Below, piece after piece: positions 36,445 to 44,673 of a stretch of DNA of 64,000 nucleotides. The stretch is from NCBI RefSeq assembly GCF_003025555.1, contig NZ_PYMH01000002.1:124001-188000 (forward strand). The letters run 5' to 3'. Under the pieces are notes generated by a model. That model saw only the letters and a program-made list of their open reading frames with translations. It was not told the origin of the DNA and did not search any database. Source of the DNA: Photobacterium lutimaris (GTDB lineage: Bacteria > Pseudomonadota > Gammaproteobacteria > Enterobacterales > Vibrionaceae). A program made the translations under genes and the position numbers. The stretch's first letter is position 1; every line of letters begins with the position of its first letter.

Positions 36445-37214
36445 TGGGACGCATATTAAAATTCAGTTTTATGACTGTGGTGTATGCCTTCCTTTATACA
36501 CCAATCATTATTCTGATTGTTAACTCATTCAATGCCAGCAAATTCGGCATGAAATGGGGTGGATTTACGACCAAGTGGTATCACCAACTGGTCAACAACG
36601 ACAGCTTGATGCAAGCAGCATGGCACTCACTGAACATTGCCGTGTTCTCAGCAACCGCTGCAGCGATTATTGGTAGTTTGACGGCCGTCGCCCTCTTCCG
36701 TTACCAGTTCCGCGGCAAGCATTTTGTCAACGGTATGCTGTTTGTAGTGATGATGTCGCCAGACATTGTGATGGCCATCTCGCTTCTCGCGCTGTTTATT
36801 TTGGTTGGTGCCGAACTCGGTTTCCTCACCTTGCTGCTTTCTCATATCACATTCTGTCTACCCTTCGTGGTAGTCACGGTATATAGCCGCTTGAAAGGCT
36901 TCGATGTGAAAATGCTGGAAGCAGCCCGTGATTTAGGTGCGAGCGAATGGGTAATTCTAAAGCAAATTATCCTACCGCTAGCCAAACCTGCAGTTGCCGC
37001 AGGTTGGTTGTTGAGCTTTACCCTGTCTTTGGATGACGTGATTGTCAGTTCATTCGTGACAGGCCCAAGTTATGAAATTCTGCCTTTGAAGATTTACTCC
37101 ATGGTTAAAGTGGGTATTTCACCAGAAGTAAATGCATTGGCTACAATTATGCTAATTGTATCTTTGATTCTGGTTGTCACCTCACAGCTATTGGCACGAG
37201 AGAGAATCAAATAA
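36444..37214 (+). CDS. potC: Spermidine/putrescine permease PotC
   Basis: A 256-residue permease. EAA loop is [16 protein letters not shown]. Six hydrophobic spans are visible and the length is typical. Translation is probably coupled to potB through the shared TAATG. Confidence 0.95.
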   Translation: MGRILKFSFMTVVYAFLYTPIIILIVNSFNASKFGMKWGGFTTKWYHQLVNNDSLMQAAWHSLNIAVFSATAAAIIGSLTAVALFRYQFRGKHFVNGMLFVVMMSPDIVMAISLLALFILVGAELGFLTLLLSHITFCLPFVVVTVYSRLKGFDVKMLEAARDLGASEWVILKQIILPLAKPAVAAGWLLSFTLSLDDVIVSSFVTGPSYEILPLKIYSMVKVGISPEVNALATIMLIVSLILVVTSQLLARERIK

Positions 37215-37259
37215 GGCTTGTAACACCGCTTTAAATTTGGCGTTAGCCAAAAAAACGAG

Positions 37260-37285
37260 CAAGTGGCCTTCGGGCCACTTGTTTT
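37260..37285 (+). terminator. UUCG-capped terminator between potC and the first potD
   Basis: CAAGTGGCC / GGCCACTTG with a TTCG tetraloop and TTTT. It would let only part of transcription read into the binding-protein gene, or mark a separate promoter. Confidence 0.85.
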
Positions 37286-37324
37286 GTATTAACACCCTAA
37301 AAGGGTTTTGGAGATGATAATCTA

Positions 37325-38356
37325 ATGAAAAAATGGTCCGCTTTTCTAGCCGGTACTGCATGCGCTGCTGCGATGTTTACTCACATTGCCAATGCCGCAG
37401 ACAAGGAATTAGTCTTTATGAACTGGGGCCCGTACATTTCTACGGAGCTTCGTGAGCAGTTCACTAAAGAAACTGGTATTAAAGTGATTTATTCGACTTA
37501 CGAGTCGAACGAGACTATGTACGCTAAGTTAAAAGCCCACCCCCAAGGTTACGACCTGGTTGTGCCGTCAACTTACTTCGTTGCGAAAATGCGTGATGAA
37601 GGCATGTTACAGAAAATCGATAAATCAAAGCTAACTAACTTCAAAGAGCTTGATAAGAATTATCTGGATAAGCCTTTTGACCCAAACAACGACTTCTCGA
37701 TCCCACACGTTATCGCAATGACAGGCTTGGCAGTTAACACTGACATGTATGATCCTGCCGATTTCGATAGCTGGGCGGACCTTTGGAATCCTGAGCTTGA
37801 AGGCCAACTCATGCTTATGGATGACACGCGCGAAGTGTTCCACATTGCCCTTCGAAAATTAGGTTACTCTGGTAACACTACCGATCCAAAACAGATCGAC
37901 GAAGCCCACGAAGAACTGAAAAAATTGATGCCAAACGTATTGGTGTTTAACTCAGACAACCCTGCCGCGCCATATCTAGCCGGTGAAGTCGGCTTGGGCA
38001 TGCTATGGAATGGCTCTGCTGCTGCCGCTCAGAAAGAAGGCTTGCCGATTGAGCTAATTTGGCCCAAAGAAGGCGGTATCTTCTGGGTTGATAGCCTTGC
38101 TATCGCCAAAAATGCCAAGAACGTTGAGGCTGCACACAAGATGATTGATTTCTTGTTGCGCCCTGATGTTGCTGCAAAAATCTCTGAAGAGACTGGCTAC
38201 CTAACGGCCGTTGAAGCATCAAACGCCAAGTACAAAGACAACCCGACTCTGTTCCCACCGCAAGAAGATCTAGACCGTGGTGAGTGGCAAGATTCCGTTG
38301 GTGAGATGAACATCCGCTACGAGAATTACTTCCTGGAACTAAAAGCCGGTCAGTAA
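37325..38356 (+). CDS. potD: Polyamine-binding protein PotD paralogue 2
   Basis: A 343-residue periplasmic binding protein with signal peptide ending at ANA. Family stretches include FMNWGPYISTELREQF, DLVVPSTYFVAKM and LGMLWNGSAAAAQKE. Aspartate and glutamate residues in these loops bind the polyamine amines in known PotD proteins. It is about 60 percent alike by eye to the second copy downstream but differs in ligand loops (NWGPYIS against NWSEYIP). Confidence 0.93.
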   Translation: MKKWSAFLAGTACAAAMFTHIANAADKELVFMNWGPYISTELREQFTKETGIKVIYSTYESNETMYAKLKAHPQGYDLVVPSTYFVAKMRDEGMLQKIDKSKLTNFKELDKNYLDKPFDPNNDFSIPHVIAMTGLAVNTDMYDPADFDSWADLWNPELEGQLMLMDDTREVFHIALRKLGYSGNTTDPKQIDEAHEELKKLMPNVLVFNSDNPAAPYLAGEVGLGMLWNGSAAAAQKEGLPIELIWPKEGGIFWVDSLAIAKNAKNVEAAHKMIDFLLRPDVAAKISEETGYLTAVEASNAKYKDNPTLFPPQEDLDRGEWQDSVGEMNIRYENYFLELKAGQ

Positions 38357-38373
38357 TAGCAATGAATTAACTC

Positions 38374-38401
38374 AAGGCAGCCAAATGGCTGCCTTTTTTA
38401 T
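38374..38401 (+). terminator. Terminator after the first potD
   Basis: AAGGCAGCCA / TGGCTGCCTT followed by TTTTT. Confidence 0.9.
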
Positions 38402-38706
38402 ATCGAAAACAGACAGACATTGGCTATTAATAGTTCAGACAGTTATTAAGGCTTGAGATTCCATATCGTAGTCATTCAATTCCCTGTTATAATAATGCTC
38501 TTAAAAGCACTGTATTTTCAGTGTATTTTAACGAACTTAACTACCCTCAATACACGGGTAGCAATCCGATGTTCAGCGACTTGGCTGAACATAACGACAC
38601 TTTGCAGGAGAAGCGGTTAGTACTTCACAGAGATGATTTTCATCCATAATTAGTACATTCGCTAGAGAACACTCTCAATATCCCATTTAGTTTGGAGCAT
38701 ATAACA
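38402..38706 (+). promoter_or_regulatory. Promoter and leader of the second potD
   Basis: About 305 bp without an ORF between a strong terminator and the second potD, so that gene must have its own promoter. It contains TGTTCAGC-N6-GCTGAACA (38570-38591), a perfect 8-bp repeat that could be an operator or an mRNA hairpin. Confidence 0.45.
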
Positions 38707-39750
38707 ATGAAAAAATGGTCTTCTTTAATGGCCGGTGGTGTTTGCGCTATGGCAATGTTTTCGCACATGGCAACAGCAGCAGACAAAGAGCTTTATTTCT
38801 ACAACTGGTCTGAATACATCCCTTCAGAAGTTCTGGAACAGTTCACCAAAGAAACGGGCATTAAAGTGATTTATTCGACCTACGAGTCGAATGAAACCAT
38901 GTACGCAAAGCTGAAAACCCATGGTGACGGCTACGATCTAGTGGTTCCTTCAACCTACTATGTATCGAAGATGCGTGAAGAAAATATGCTGCAAAAAATC
39001 GACAAGTCAAAGCTAAGCCACTTTGACGAGATCGACCCTAATTTCCTGCACAAGCCATTCGACCCTGAAAATGATTACTCTATCCCTTACATCTGGGGTG
39101 CAACAGGTATCGGTGTAAACACCGATATGATGGACAAAGAAGAAGTGGCGAGCTGGGCTGACCTTTGGGATCCTAAGTGGGAAGGCCAATTGATGATGAT
39201 GGACGACGCTCGCGAGTTCTTTCACATCGCTCTGCGTAAACTTGGCTACTCTGCGAACACCAAGAATCCTGAAGAAATTAAAGCCGCGTACGAAGAGCTT
39301 AAAAAGCTAATGCCAAACGTATTGGTATTCAACTCTGACTACCCTGCAAACCCTTACATGGCAGGAGAAACCTCACTAGGTATGCTGTGGAACGGTTCTG
39401 CTTACATGGCTCGCCAAGAAGGTGCACCAATTGACATCGTATGGCCAAAAGAAGGCGCCATCTTCTGGATGGATAGCATTTCTATCCCTGCCAATGCGAA
39501 GAACACCGATGCAGCCCATAAGATGATCGATTTCCTACTTCGCCCAGAAAACGCAGCGAAAATTGCACTAGAGATCGGTTACCCAACACCTGTGGAAACG
39601 GCTAAAGACAAGCTTCCAGCTGAGTTTGTCAACGACCCAAGCATCTACCCACCTCAAGAAGTGATGGATGCCGGGGAATGGCAAGACAGCGTAAACGGTG
39701 CAAACACCCTTTACGAAGAGTACTACCAGAAGCTAAAAGCAGGTATGTAA
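38707..39750 (+). CDS. potD: Polyamine-binding protein PotD paralogue 1
   Basis: A 347-residue periplasmic binding protein; signal peptide ends at ATA. Matching stretches to paralogue 2 are FYNWSEYIPSEVLEQF, DLVVPSTYYVSKM and LGMLWNGSAYMARQE. Start 38707 (MKKWSS) is chosen because GGAG lies 10 bases upstream. In V. cholerae the corresponding downstream copy (PotD1) binds spermidine and norspermidine; that role here is inferred. Confidence 0.94.
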   Translation: MKKWSSLMAGGVCAMAMFSHMATAADKELYFYNWSEYIPSEVLEQFTKETGIKVIYSTYESNETMYAKLKTHGDGYDLVVPSTYYVSKMREENMLQKIDKSKLSHFDEIDPNFLHKPFDPENDYSIPYIWGATGIGVNTDMMDKEEVASWADLWDPKWEGQLMMMDDAREFFHIALRKLGYSANTKNPEEIKAAYEELKKLMPNVLVFNSDYPANPYMAGETSLGMLWNGSAYMARQEGAPIDIVWPKEGAIFWMDSISIPANAKNTDAAHKMIDFLLRPENAAKIALEIGYPTPVETAKDKLPAEFVNDPSIYPPQEVMDAGEWQDSVNGANTLYEEYYQKLKAGM

Positions 39751-39770
39751 TCTCTCCCAGTCATTATTGA

Positions 39771-39797
39771 AAACTCGGGCTTAGTCCCGAGTTTTTT
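39771..39797 (+). terminator. Terminator of the second potD
   Basis: AAACTCGGG / CCCGAGTTT with loop CTTAGT and a T run; it may also serve the convergent LysR gene. Confidence 0.9.
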
Positions 39798-39829
39798 ATT
39801 TGTAACACCCATCAACGGTATAATGGAAA

Positions 39830-40714
39830 TTACGTATCATCCAATAGGCTATTTAACGCAGTATTCAGCCATTTCACAGCCGGGCCGACAGCTCTTCCTT
39901 TTGGTGCAACACACTCAACCGGTGCTTGCCACTCCTTATGATCGAAAGTCACAGGCAGTATTTTCATTTTCCCCAGCTCTACCCTCTGCCTTGCTTCATG
40001 ACTCGGTAGATATGTCCAACCCAAGCCTTTTTCAACATATTGAATCAGCACGTGGTGGTCATTGGTCCACCAATGGTTTGAGGAGATTGGTGGCATATAA
40101 GCCATCGATTTGCCACTTTCACCTCTAACCATCAACTGGCGATGAGGGATAAGGTCTGCAGGCGTGACACTGTCATTATTTGCTAGAGGATGTTCAGGGC
40201 AAGCAACCGGCACAAACTGAACACTACCGATATAACGTATATCCAGTTCTTTAAAATACGTCATATCGGTCAACATCACCCCCAGATCCCCTTTTCCATC
40301 AAGCAACAGACCTGGAATATCAGTGCTACTGGCCAACATTGTACTTAGGGTTGTTGAGGGAAAACGCTGTCCAAACTCCTCAGCAATATCACTGAGCTTA
40401 TCTATCAGCAAATTGTCATCAATAATTATGGTTACTTCTGTTTCCTGAAAGTTGCTCAGAGCCTTTGCTGCACTCTGTAATTCAAAACTCTGTTGCAAGG
40501 TGGCCTCAGCAAACCGAAGCAGATGATTCCCCTGCTCTGTGAGCGTGGGCTTACGTGTGGAACGATCAAACAGCTCAACATTCAAGTCGATTTCTAAATT
40601 TGCAATCCCCTGGCTCACGGCAGATTGAACTTTGCCTAACTGTCTGGCACAGGCCGAAAATGAGCCTAGCTTTGCTGCGGTAACAAACATACGAAGTTGG
40701 TCGAGATTACACAT
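39830..40714 (-). CDS. LysR-family regulator beside a PACE efflux gene
   Basis: A 294-residue LTTR with N-terminal HTH (GSFSACARQLGKVQSAVSQGIANLE) and an effector-binding domain. It diverges from the PACE-family gene at 40807 over a 92-bp gap, the usual arrangement of a LysR regulator and its target (as AceR and AceI). Confidence 0.9.
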   Translation of the reverse strand: MCNLDQLRMFVTAAKLGSFSACARQLGKVQSAVSQGIANLEIDLNVELFDRSTRKPTLTEQGNHLLRFAEATLQQSFELQSAAKALSNFQETEVTIIIDDNLLIDKLSDIAEEFGQRFPSTTLSTMLASSTDIPGLLLDGKGDLGVMLTDMTYFKELDIRYIGSVQFVPVACPEHPLANNDSVTPADLIPHRQLMVRGESGKSMAYMPPISSNHWWTNDHHVLIQYVEKGLGWTYLPSHEARQRVELGKMKILPVTFDHKEWQAPVECVAPKGRAVGPAVKWLNTALNSLLDDT

Positions 40715-40806
40715 ACTATCAGTAAAAGTGATGATAACTAACTATATTAAATCACAGATAGAGATATTATACCTGCATAAAAACACTTCCATTAGCTCGG
40801 ATATAA

Positions 40807-41253
40807 ATGATGACAATTAAAGAACGTATTTTGCACACTGTGTTGTTTGAGGTATTTGCCCTTATTATTTTGATGGGAGCAGCGACCTTGTTCACAAGAC
40901 ATAATCCCGCCGTTGTCGGTGGGTTGAGTGTTGTGATGTCATTGATTGCAATGGCTTGGAACTATCTATACAACGTATTGTTTGACAGGTTTGTTGGCGA
41001 AGATCGCCTGAACAGAACCGTTAAAACACGCCTTTTACACGGCTTAGGTTTTGAAGGCGGGCTTATCTTCGTCACGATTCCAGTGTTGATGTGGGTATTA
41101 CAGTTAGACTTTTGGACCGTTCTGATTCTTGATCTAGGTATCGTACTCTTCTTTTTGATATATGCGATTATCTATAACTGGGCATATGACCATGCCAAAG
41201 CGAAGTTTTTCACAAAGCCAGCTCATATCGAAGCTCACATATCAGAATATTAA
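40807..41253 (+). CDS. PACE-family (AceI-like) efflux protein
   Basis: A 148-residue membrane protein with four spans arranged as two related pairs; RILHTVLFEVFALII and RLLHGLGFEGGLIFV are the repeated (R)xxHxxxFE motifs of the bacterial transmembrane pair domain, with the functionally important glutamate in each. NYLYNVLFD and NWAYDHAKAKFF end the pairs. PACE pumps export biocides such as chlorhexidine and possibly polyamines. ATG 40807 and ATG 40810 are both possible. Confidence 0.9.
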   Translation: MMTIKERILHTVLFEVFALIILMGAATLFTRHNPAVVGGLSVVMSLIAMAWNYLYNVLFDRFVGEDRLNRTVKTRLLHGLGFEGGLIFVTIPVLMWVLQLDFWTVLILDLGIVLFFLIYAIIYNWAYDHAKAKFFTKPAHIEAHISEY

Positions 41254-41264
41254 TATAACTAATT

Positions 41265-41289
41265 AAACGCCCTAAATCTGTGGGCGTTT
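41265..41289 (+). terminator. Terminator of the PACE gene
   Basis: AAACGCCC / GGGCGTTT with a nine-base loop, followed by CTATTTG. Confidence 0.75.
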
Positions 41290-41670
41290 CTATTTGTCGT
41301 AATGAACAGTGACTTATAAATTATTGTTGTAGTGGTCATTCTGTGTGCGTATTCATTATTTAGAATAAACAGCCTCTCTTGCTCGGCGCATTTTCACCTT
41401 TCTTTTTGTCGACGAATAAGCCTTGCAAATCAACGCTTTAATCGCGTGATTTACAGGTGTAATATATATTAAAATATTAAAGATACATCTTCCCACTTAG
41501 GATTGATTGATAAATACAATGCCATATGTACAATGCCCACACTAACAGTAGGTAATCATTATGATTATAAAAAGTGTTAATAAACGAAAAACGTCTATAC
41601 ACTTTTCAGAATAAATAACAGCTGTTTCATCAAAATAAAATAATTATAGCTCAATACACCAAGGTTATAC
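41290..41670. other. AT-rich intergenic region before the zinc-ribbon gene
   Basis: About 380 bp, very AT-rich between 41460 and 41670, with no ORF of note. It probably contains the promoter of the 41-aa gene; no motif was identified with confidence. Confidence 0.4.
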
Positions 41671-41796
41671 ATGCATTGTAAAAACTGCCAGCATCATGGC
41701 ACTTTAGTTCGTATACACAGAACACTTTTAGATAAACTTTTTCGTGTAAAATTCAAATATGCATGTAAAGCATGCGGACATATTAATAAGTATTGA
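41671..41796 (+). CDS. 41-aa zinc-ribbon miniprotein
   Basis: Frame from ATG 41671 to TGA 41794-41796. It has CKNC near the N terminus and CKAC near the C terminus, a two-CxxC zinc ribbon, separated by a basic helix (RIHRTLLDKLFRVKFKY). AAGG lies 7 bases upstream and a strong terminator follows. No membrane segment. The regular cysteine spacing argues for a real gene; the function is unknown, nucleic-acid binding being one option. Confidence 0.65.
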   Translation: MHCKNCQHHGTLVRIHRTLLDKLFRVKFKYACKACGHINKY

Positions 41797-41842
41797 TGAC
41801 ACAGAGCCCATTTAGGGTTGGAGTGAATTAATATTTCAAAAT

Positions 41843-41869
41843 AAATAGGGCGCAAGATGCGCCCTATTT
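41843..41869. terminator. Bidirectional terminator
   Basis: Perfect 12-bp stem AAATAGGGCGCA / TGCGCCCTATTT with a three-base loop, between the zinc-ribbon gene and the convergent cobB. Confidence 0.9.
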
Positions 41870-41887
41870 AATACCTAGAACAAGCTT

Positions 41888-42598
41888 CTAACCAAGTATC
41901 TCATCGACAAAGTTAGGGACTAGCTTCGAAGCCGGACCGTAGCGCTTCTCGGCAAACTCGCTTTCAACCTCACTTGGCTCCAAGTTTAATTCAATCGTAT
42001 GGGCGCCATGCATAGCGGCTTCATGAACAAAGCCTGCGGCGGGATATACCGCCCCTGATGTACCGATCGAAATGAACAAGTCGGCTTCTAACAATGCGTC
42101 ATGGATTCTATCCATACCAATCGGCATTTCACCAAACCAAACAACATTAGGTCGCATTGGCGCTGGCATCTGACAGCAGTGACAGTGATCATCAAGTGAA
42201 ATATCACCACGCCACTCTATGGATTGACCTGTTTCACTGCATTGAGCTTTTAATAACTCCCCATGCATATGAATAATATTCTTGCTGCCCGCGGCCTCAT
42301 GCAAATTATCGATATTCTGCGTCACTATCGTGACCTTGCCTTCAAGTTCTTGCTCAAGCCTTGCAAGCGCTCGGTGTGCTTCGTTGGGAAATACGGTGCC
42401 ACTTTCTAGCTGCTGACGACGTAGATTATAAAAGTTCTGTACCAATGCAGGATCACGGTAGTACCCTTCTGGCGTGGCCACATCTTCAATGCGGTGGTTT
42501 TCCCACAGTCCGTCTTGGTCACGGAATGTACGAATACCTGATTCCGCAGAGATACCCGCGCCGGTTAATACAACAATATTTCGATAAGGAAAATGCAT
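41888..42598 (-). CDS. cobB: NAD-dependent protein deacylase (sirtuin) CobB
   Basis: A 236-residue class III sirtuin. [15 protein letters not shown] and [12 protein letters not shown] bind NAD; catalytic His is in IHMHGEL. Four cysteine candidates for zinc are CSET and CHCC. Removes acyl groups from lysines in the cytoplasm. It lacks the longer N-terminal extension of the E. coli long form. Confidence 0.95.
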   Translation of the reverse strand: MHFPYRNIVVLTGAGISAESGIRTFRDQDGLWENHRIEDVATPEGYYRDPALVQNFYNLRRQQLESGTVFPNEAHRALARLEQELEGKVTIVTQNIDNLHEAAGSKNIIHMHGELLKAQCSETGQSIEWRGDISLDDHCHCCQMPAPMRPNVVWFGEMPIGMDRIHDALLEADLFISIGTSGAVYPAAGFVHEAAMHGAHTIELNLEPSEVESEFAEKRYGPASKLVPNFVDEILG

Positions 42599-42800
42599 AG
42601 CCGTGTCCTTTCTTTATTCGCTTATAAGCTTTATACCATTGTTTTCATGTGGTTATAAGTAAAACGTCTACGACATTAGTCTAATTGTAGAAGGCAAACA
42701 AAAAGTTATAGTGCATTAACTGGTAAAAGTAACACTCTTGTGTTCCCTCAACCAGTTTATGGCTTGTTATCTGATTCTCATTCGTAAAATCGTAGGTATA

Positions 42801-42829
42801 AAAAAACCGGTAGCTGAACTACCGGTTTT
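42801..42829 (-). terminator. Terminator of the formate dehydrogenase operon
   Basis: AAAACCGGTAG / CTACCGGTTTT with loop CTGAA; T-rich on the minus-strand exit side. Confidence 0.88.
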
Positions 42830-42849
42830 CATGTCTCTAATGCAGCAAC

Positions 42850-43926
42850 TTATGGATTATCATGTGCGGCATTGCCCTTCTTATCCGCTTCGACTTTATC
42901 ATCATAACCCGGCTGATTTTCTGGCAAGCCTTTGACTTCCTCATACCAGAGATCGTGGTGCTCTTTTGCCCAAGTTTCATCGACTTCACCGGTGATCATG
43001 CCATCAAGGCCCGCTTCCATCCCAAACAAACCGATGTAGATATGGAAGATAAAACCACAAATCAGAACCAGTGCTGACAACATATGGACAAGATGTGATA
43101 GCTCCATATCACGGCGGGTTTGATCAAAAATTGGGAAATCGAGAACAAAACCACTCATGACAATAAAAGCACCAAAGAAGATCAACATCCAAAAGATGAC
43201 TTTCTCACCACCATTCGAGAACCCTGCCGAAGGATGACTACCTTTGTGCTTACCGACCATGCCGCCCATTTTCATGAACCACTGCATATCAACTTTGTTG
43301 AAAATACTCTTACGCCACCACTTAACGAGCACAGCAACCAAGAAAAATGCAAACAAAGGCCCAATGTAGTTGTGGTATTGCTTGGCCGCATAAATGACCC
43401 AGCCCCACAACTCTGTTGGCACGATAGGCTTGATAAAGTACTTACCATAAACCAACGTCAGGCCACTAAAAGCCAGCGTCAAGAAGGTAAAGGCCAAGCT
43501 CCAGTGCAATGCCCTATCAAGTCGGCTCCAGCGTTTAATTTTGCGTCCGGTCTTTGGCTTACTCAGCTTAAGCGGGCCAACAACGACATATGCTAGCCCG
43601 ACCATTACCAAGCTACCAAAAATAGCCAGCGCACCAAGTGGCGACATCCACTTCTCTTTCATAATGAACCAGGTTTGCCCTGGCACACTGATCAGCACCC
43701 CATGCTCAGGTGATTTGGACGTGGTATAGCCTTCTTGGCCATCCTTAACCGCTCGCCAATAGTCAGCACCGGCAAAACCAATGACTTCATGCCTTACAAC
43801 AGACTCGCCCAAGCGCTCAGATTCAGAGTTAGCACCGGATTCATTGCTTGCTGCCGCCGATAATGAAAACATCAATATCACGACAGTGCTCAGCAAGAAA
43901 AACCAGTGTTGAATTCGCTTAGTCAT
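42850..43926 (-). CDS. Formate dehydrogenase cytochrome b subunit
   Basis: A 358-residue FdoI/FdnI-type gamma subunit. A cleaved signal peptide and a periplasmic N-terminal region precede four membrane spans with heme b histidines (LDRALHWSLAF, QYHNYIGPLF, ELSHLVHMLSA, CGFIFHIYIG). It carries electrons from the FeS subunit to the quinone pool. Last gene of the fdh operon. Confidence 0.92.
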   Translation of the reverse strand: MTKRIQHWFFLLSTVVILMFSLSAAASNESGANSESERLGESVVRHEVIGFAGADYWRAVKDGQEGYTTSKSPEHGVLISVPGQTWFIMKEKWMSPLGALAIFGSLVMVGLAYVVVGPLKLSKPKTGRKIKRWSRLDRALHWSLAFTFLTLAFSGLTLVYGKYFIKPIVPTELWGWVIYAAKQYHNYIGPLFAFFLVAVLVKWWRKSIFNKVDMQWFMKMGGMVGKHKGSHPSAGFSNGGEKVIFWMLIFFGAFIVMSGFVLDFPIFDQTRRDMELSHLVHMLSALVLICGFIFHIYIGLFGMEAGLDGMITGEVDETWAKEHHDLWYEEVKGLPENQPGYDDKVEADKKGNAAHDNP

Positions 43927-44043
43927 ATTACTCCCGACTGTTCATTCAACAGTTATGTTCAAACCTTTATTCAGTGGCAATCACATCAACAAGCGTTTGT
44001 ATAGCACCCCCTGACGTAACGGCCACTTATTCGTTAGCTCAGC

Positions 44044-44661
44044 TTATGCCTTGCGGACCTCAGAGGCATCATAAGCGAGGTCATCAGAGCTTGCCCAACC
44101 CGCTTCTTTGGCACCTCGGGCGACAACCCGCTCGCGGTAAACATCTGAGATTTTCGCTGCATCACCGGCCAACAGCGCCTTGGTCGAACACAAAGAAGCA
44201 CACATAGGTAACTTACCTTCAGCAATACGGTTGGCACCGTACTTCTGCTTCTCTTCAATCGAACCCGTTTCTACATTTGGGCCACCTGCACAGAAAGTAC
44301 ATTTGTCCATTTTGCCACGCTCAGCAAAAGCACTTTGTTGTGGAAACTGCGGTGCGCCAAACGGACAGGCAAACAAGCAGTAACCACAACCAATGCACAG
44401 ATCCTTGTCATGCAAAACAATGCCGTCTTCGGTCTGTACGAAACAGTCTGCAGGACATACCGCCATACAAGGTGCATCGCTACAGTGCATACAAGCTACC
44501 GAGATAGAGTTCTCATTCGGCAGGCCATCATTGAGGGTAACAACACGACGACGTTGAATACCCCACTCAAGCGCATCATCATTTGCATTTTTACAAGCTG
44601 TCACACAACCGTTGCACTCGATACAACGCTTAGAGTCACAAAGAAATTTCATACGTGCCAT
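44044..44661 (-). CDS. Formate dehydrogenase iron-sulfur subunit
   Basis: A 205-residue four-cluster ferredoxin-like subunit. Cysteine clusters are CDSKRCIECNGCVTAC, CMHCSDAPCMAVCP, CIGCGYCLFACP and CTFC, giving four [4Fe-4S] sites. Bridges the molybdenum subunit and the cytochrome b. No C-terminal membrane anchor is seen, unlike E. coli FdnH. Starts 12 bp after the catalytic gene. Confidence 0.93.
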   Translation of the reverse strand: MARMKFLCDSKRCIECNGCVTACKNANDDALEWGIQRRRVVTLNDGLPNENSISVACMHCSDAPCMAVCPADCFVQTEDGIVLHDKDLCIGCGYCLFACPFGAPQFPQQSAFAERGKMDKCTFCAGGPNVETGSIEEKQKYGANRIAEGKLPMCASLCSTKALLAGDAAKISDVYRERVVARGAKEAGWASSDDLAYDASEVRKA

Positions 44662-44673
44662 CAGAATGACTCC

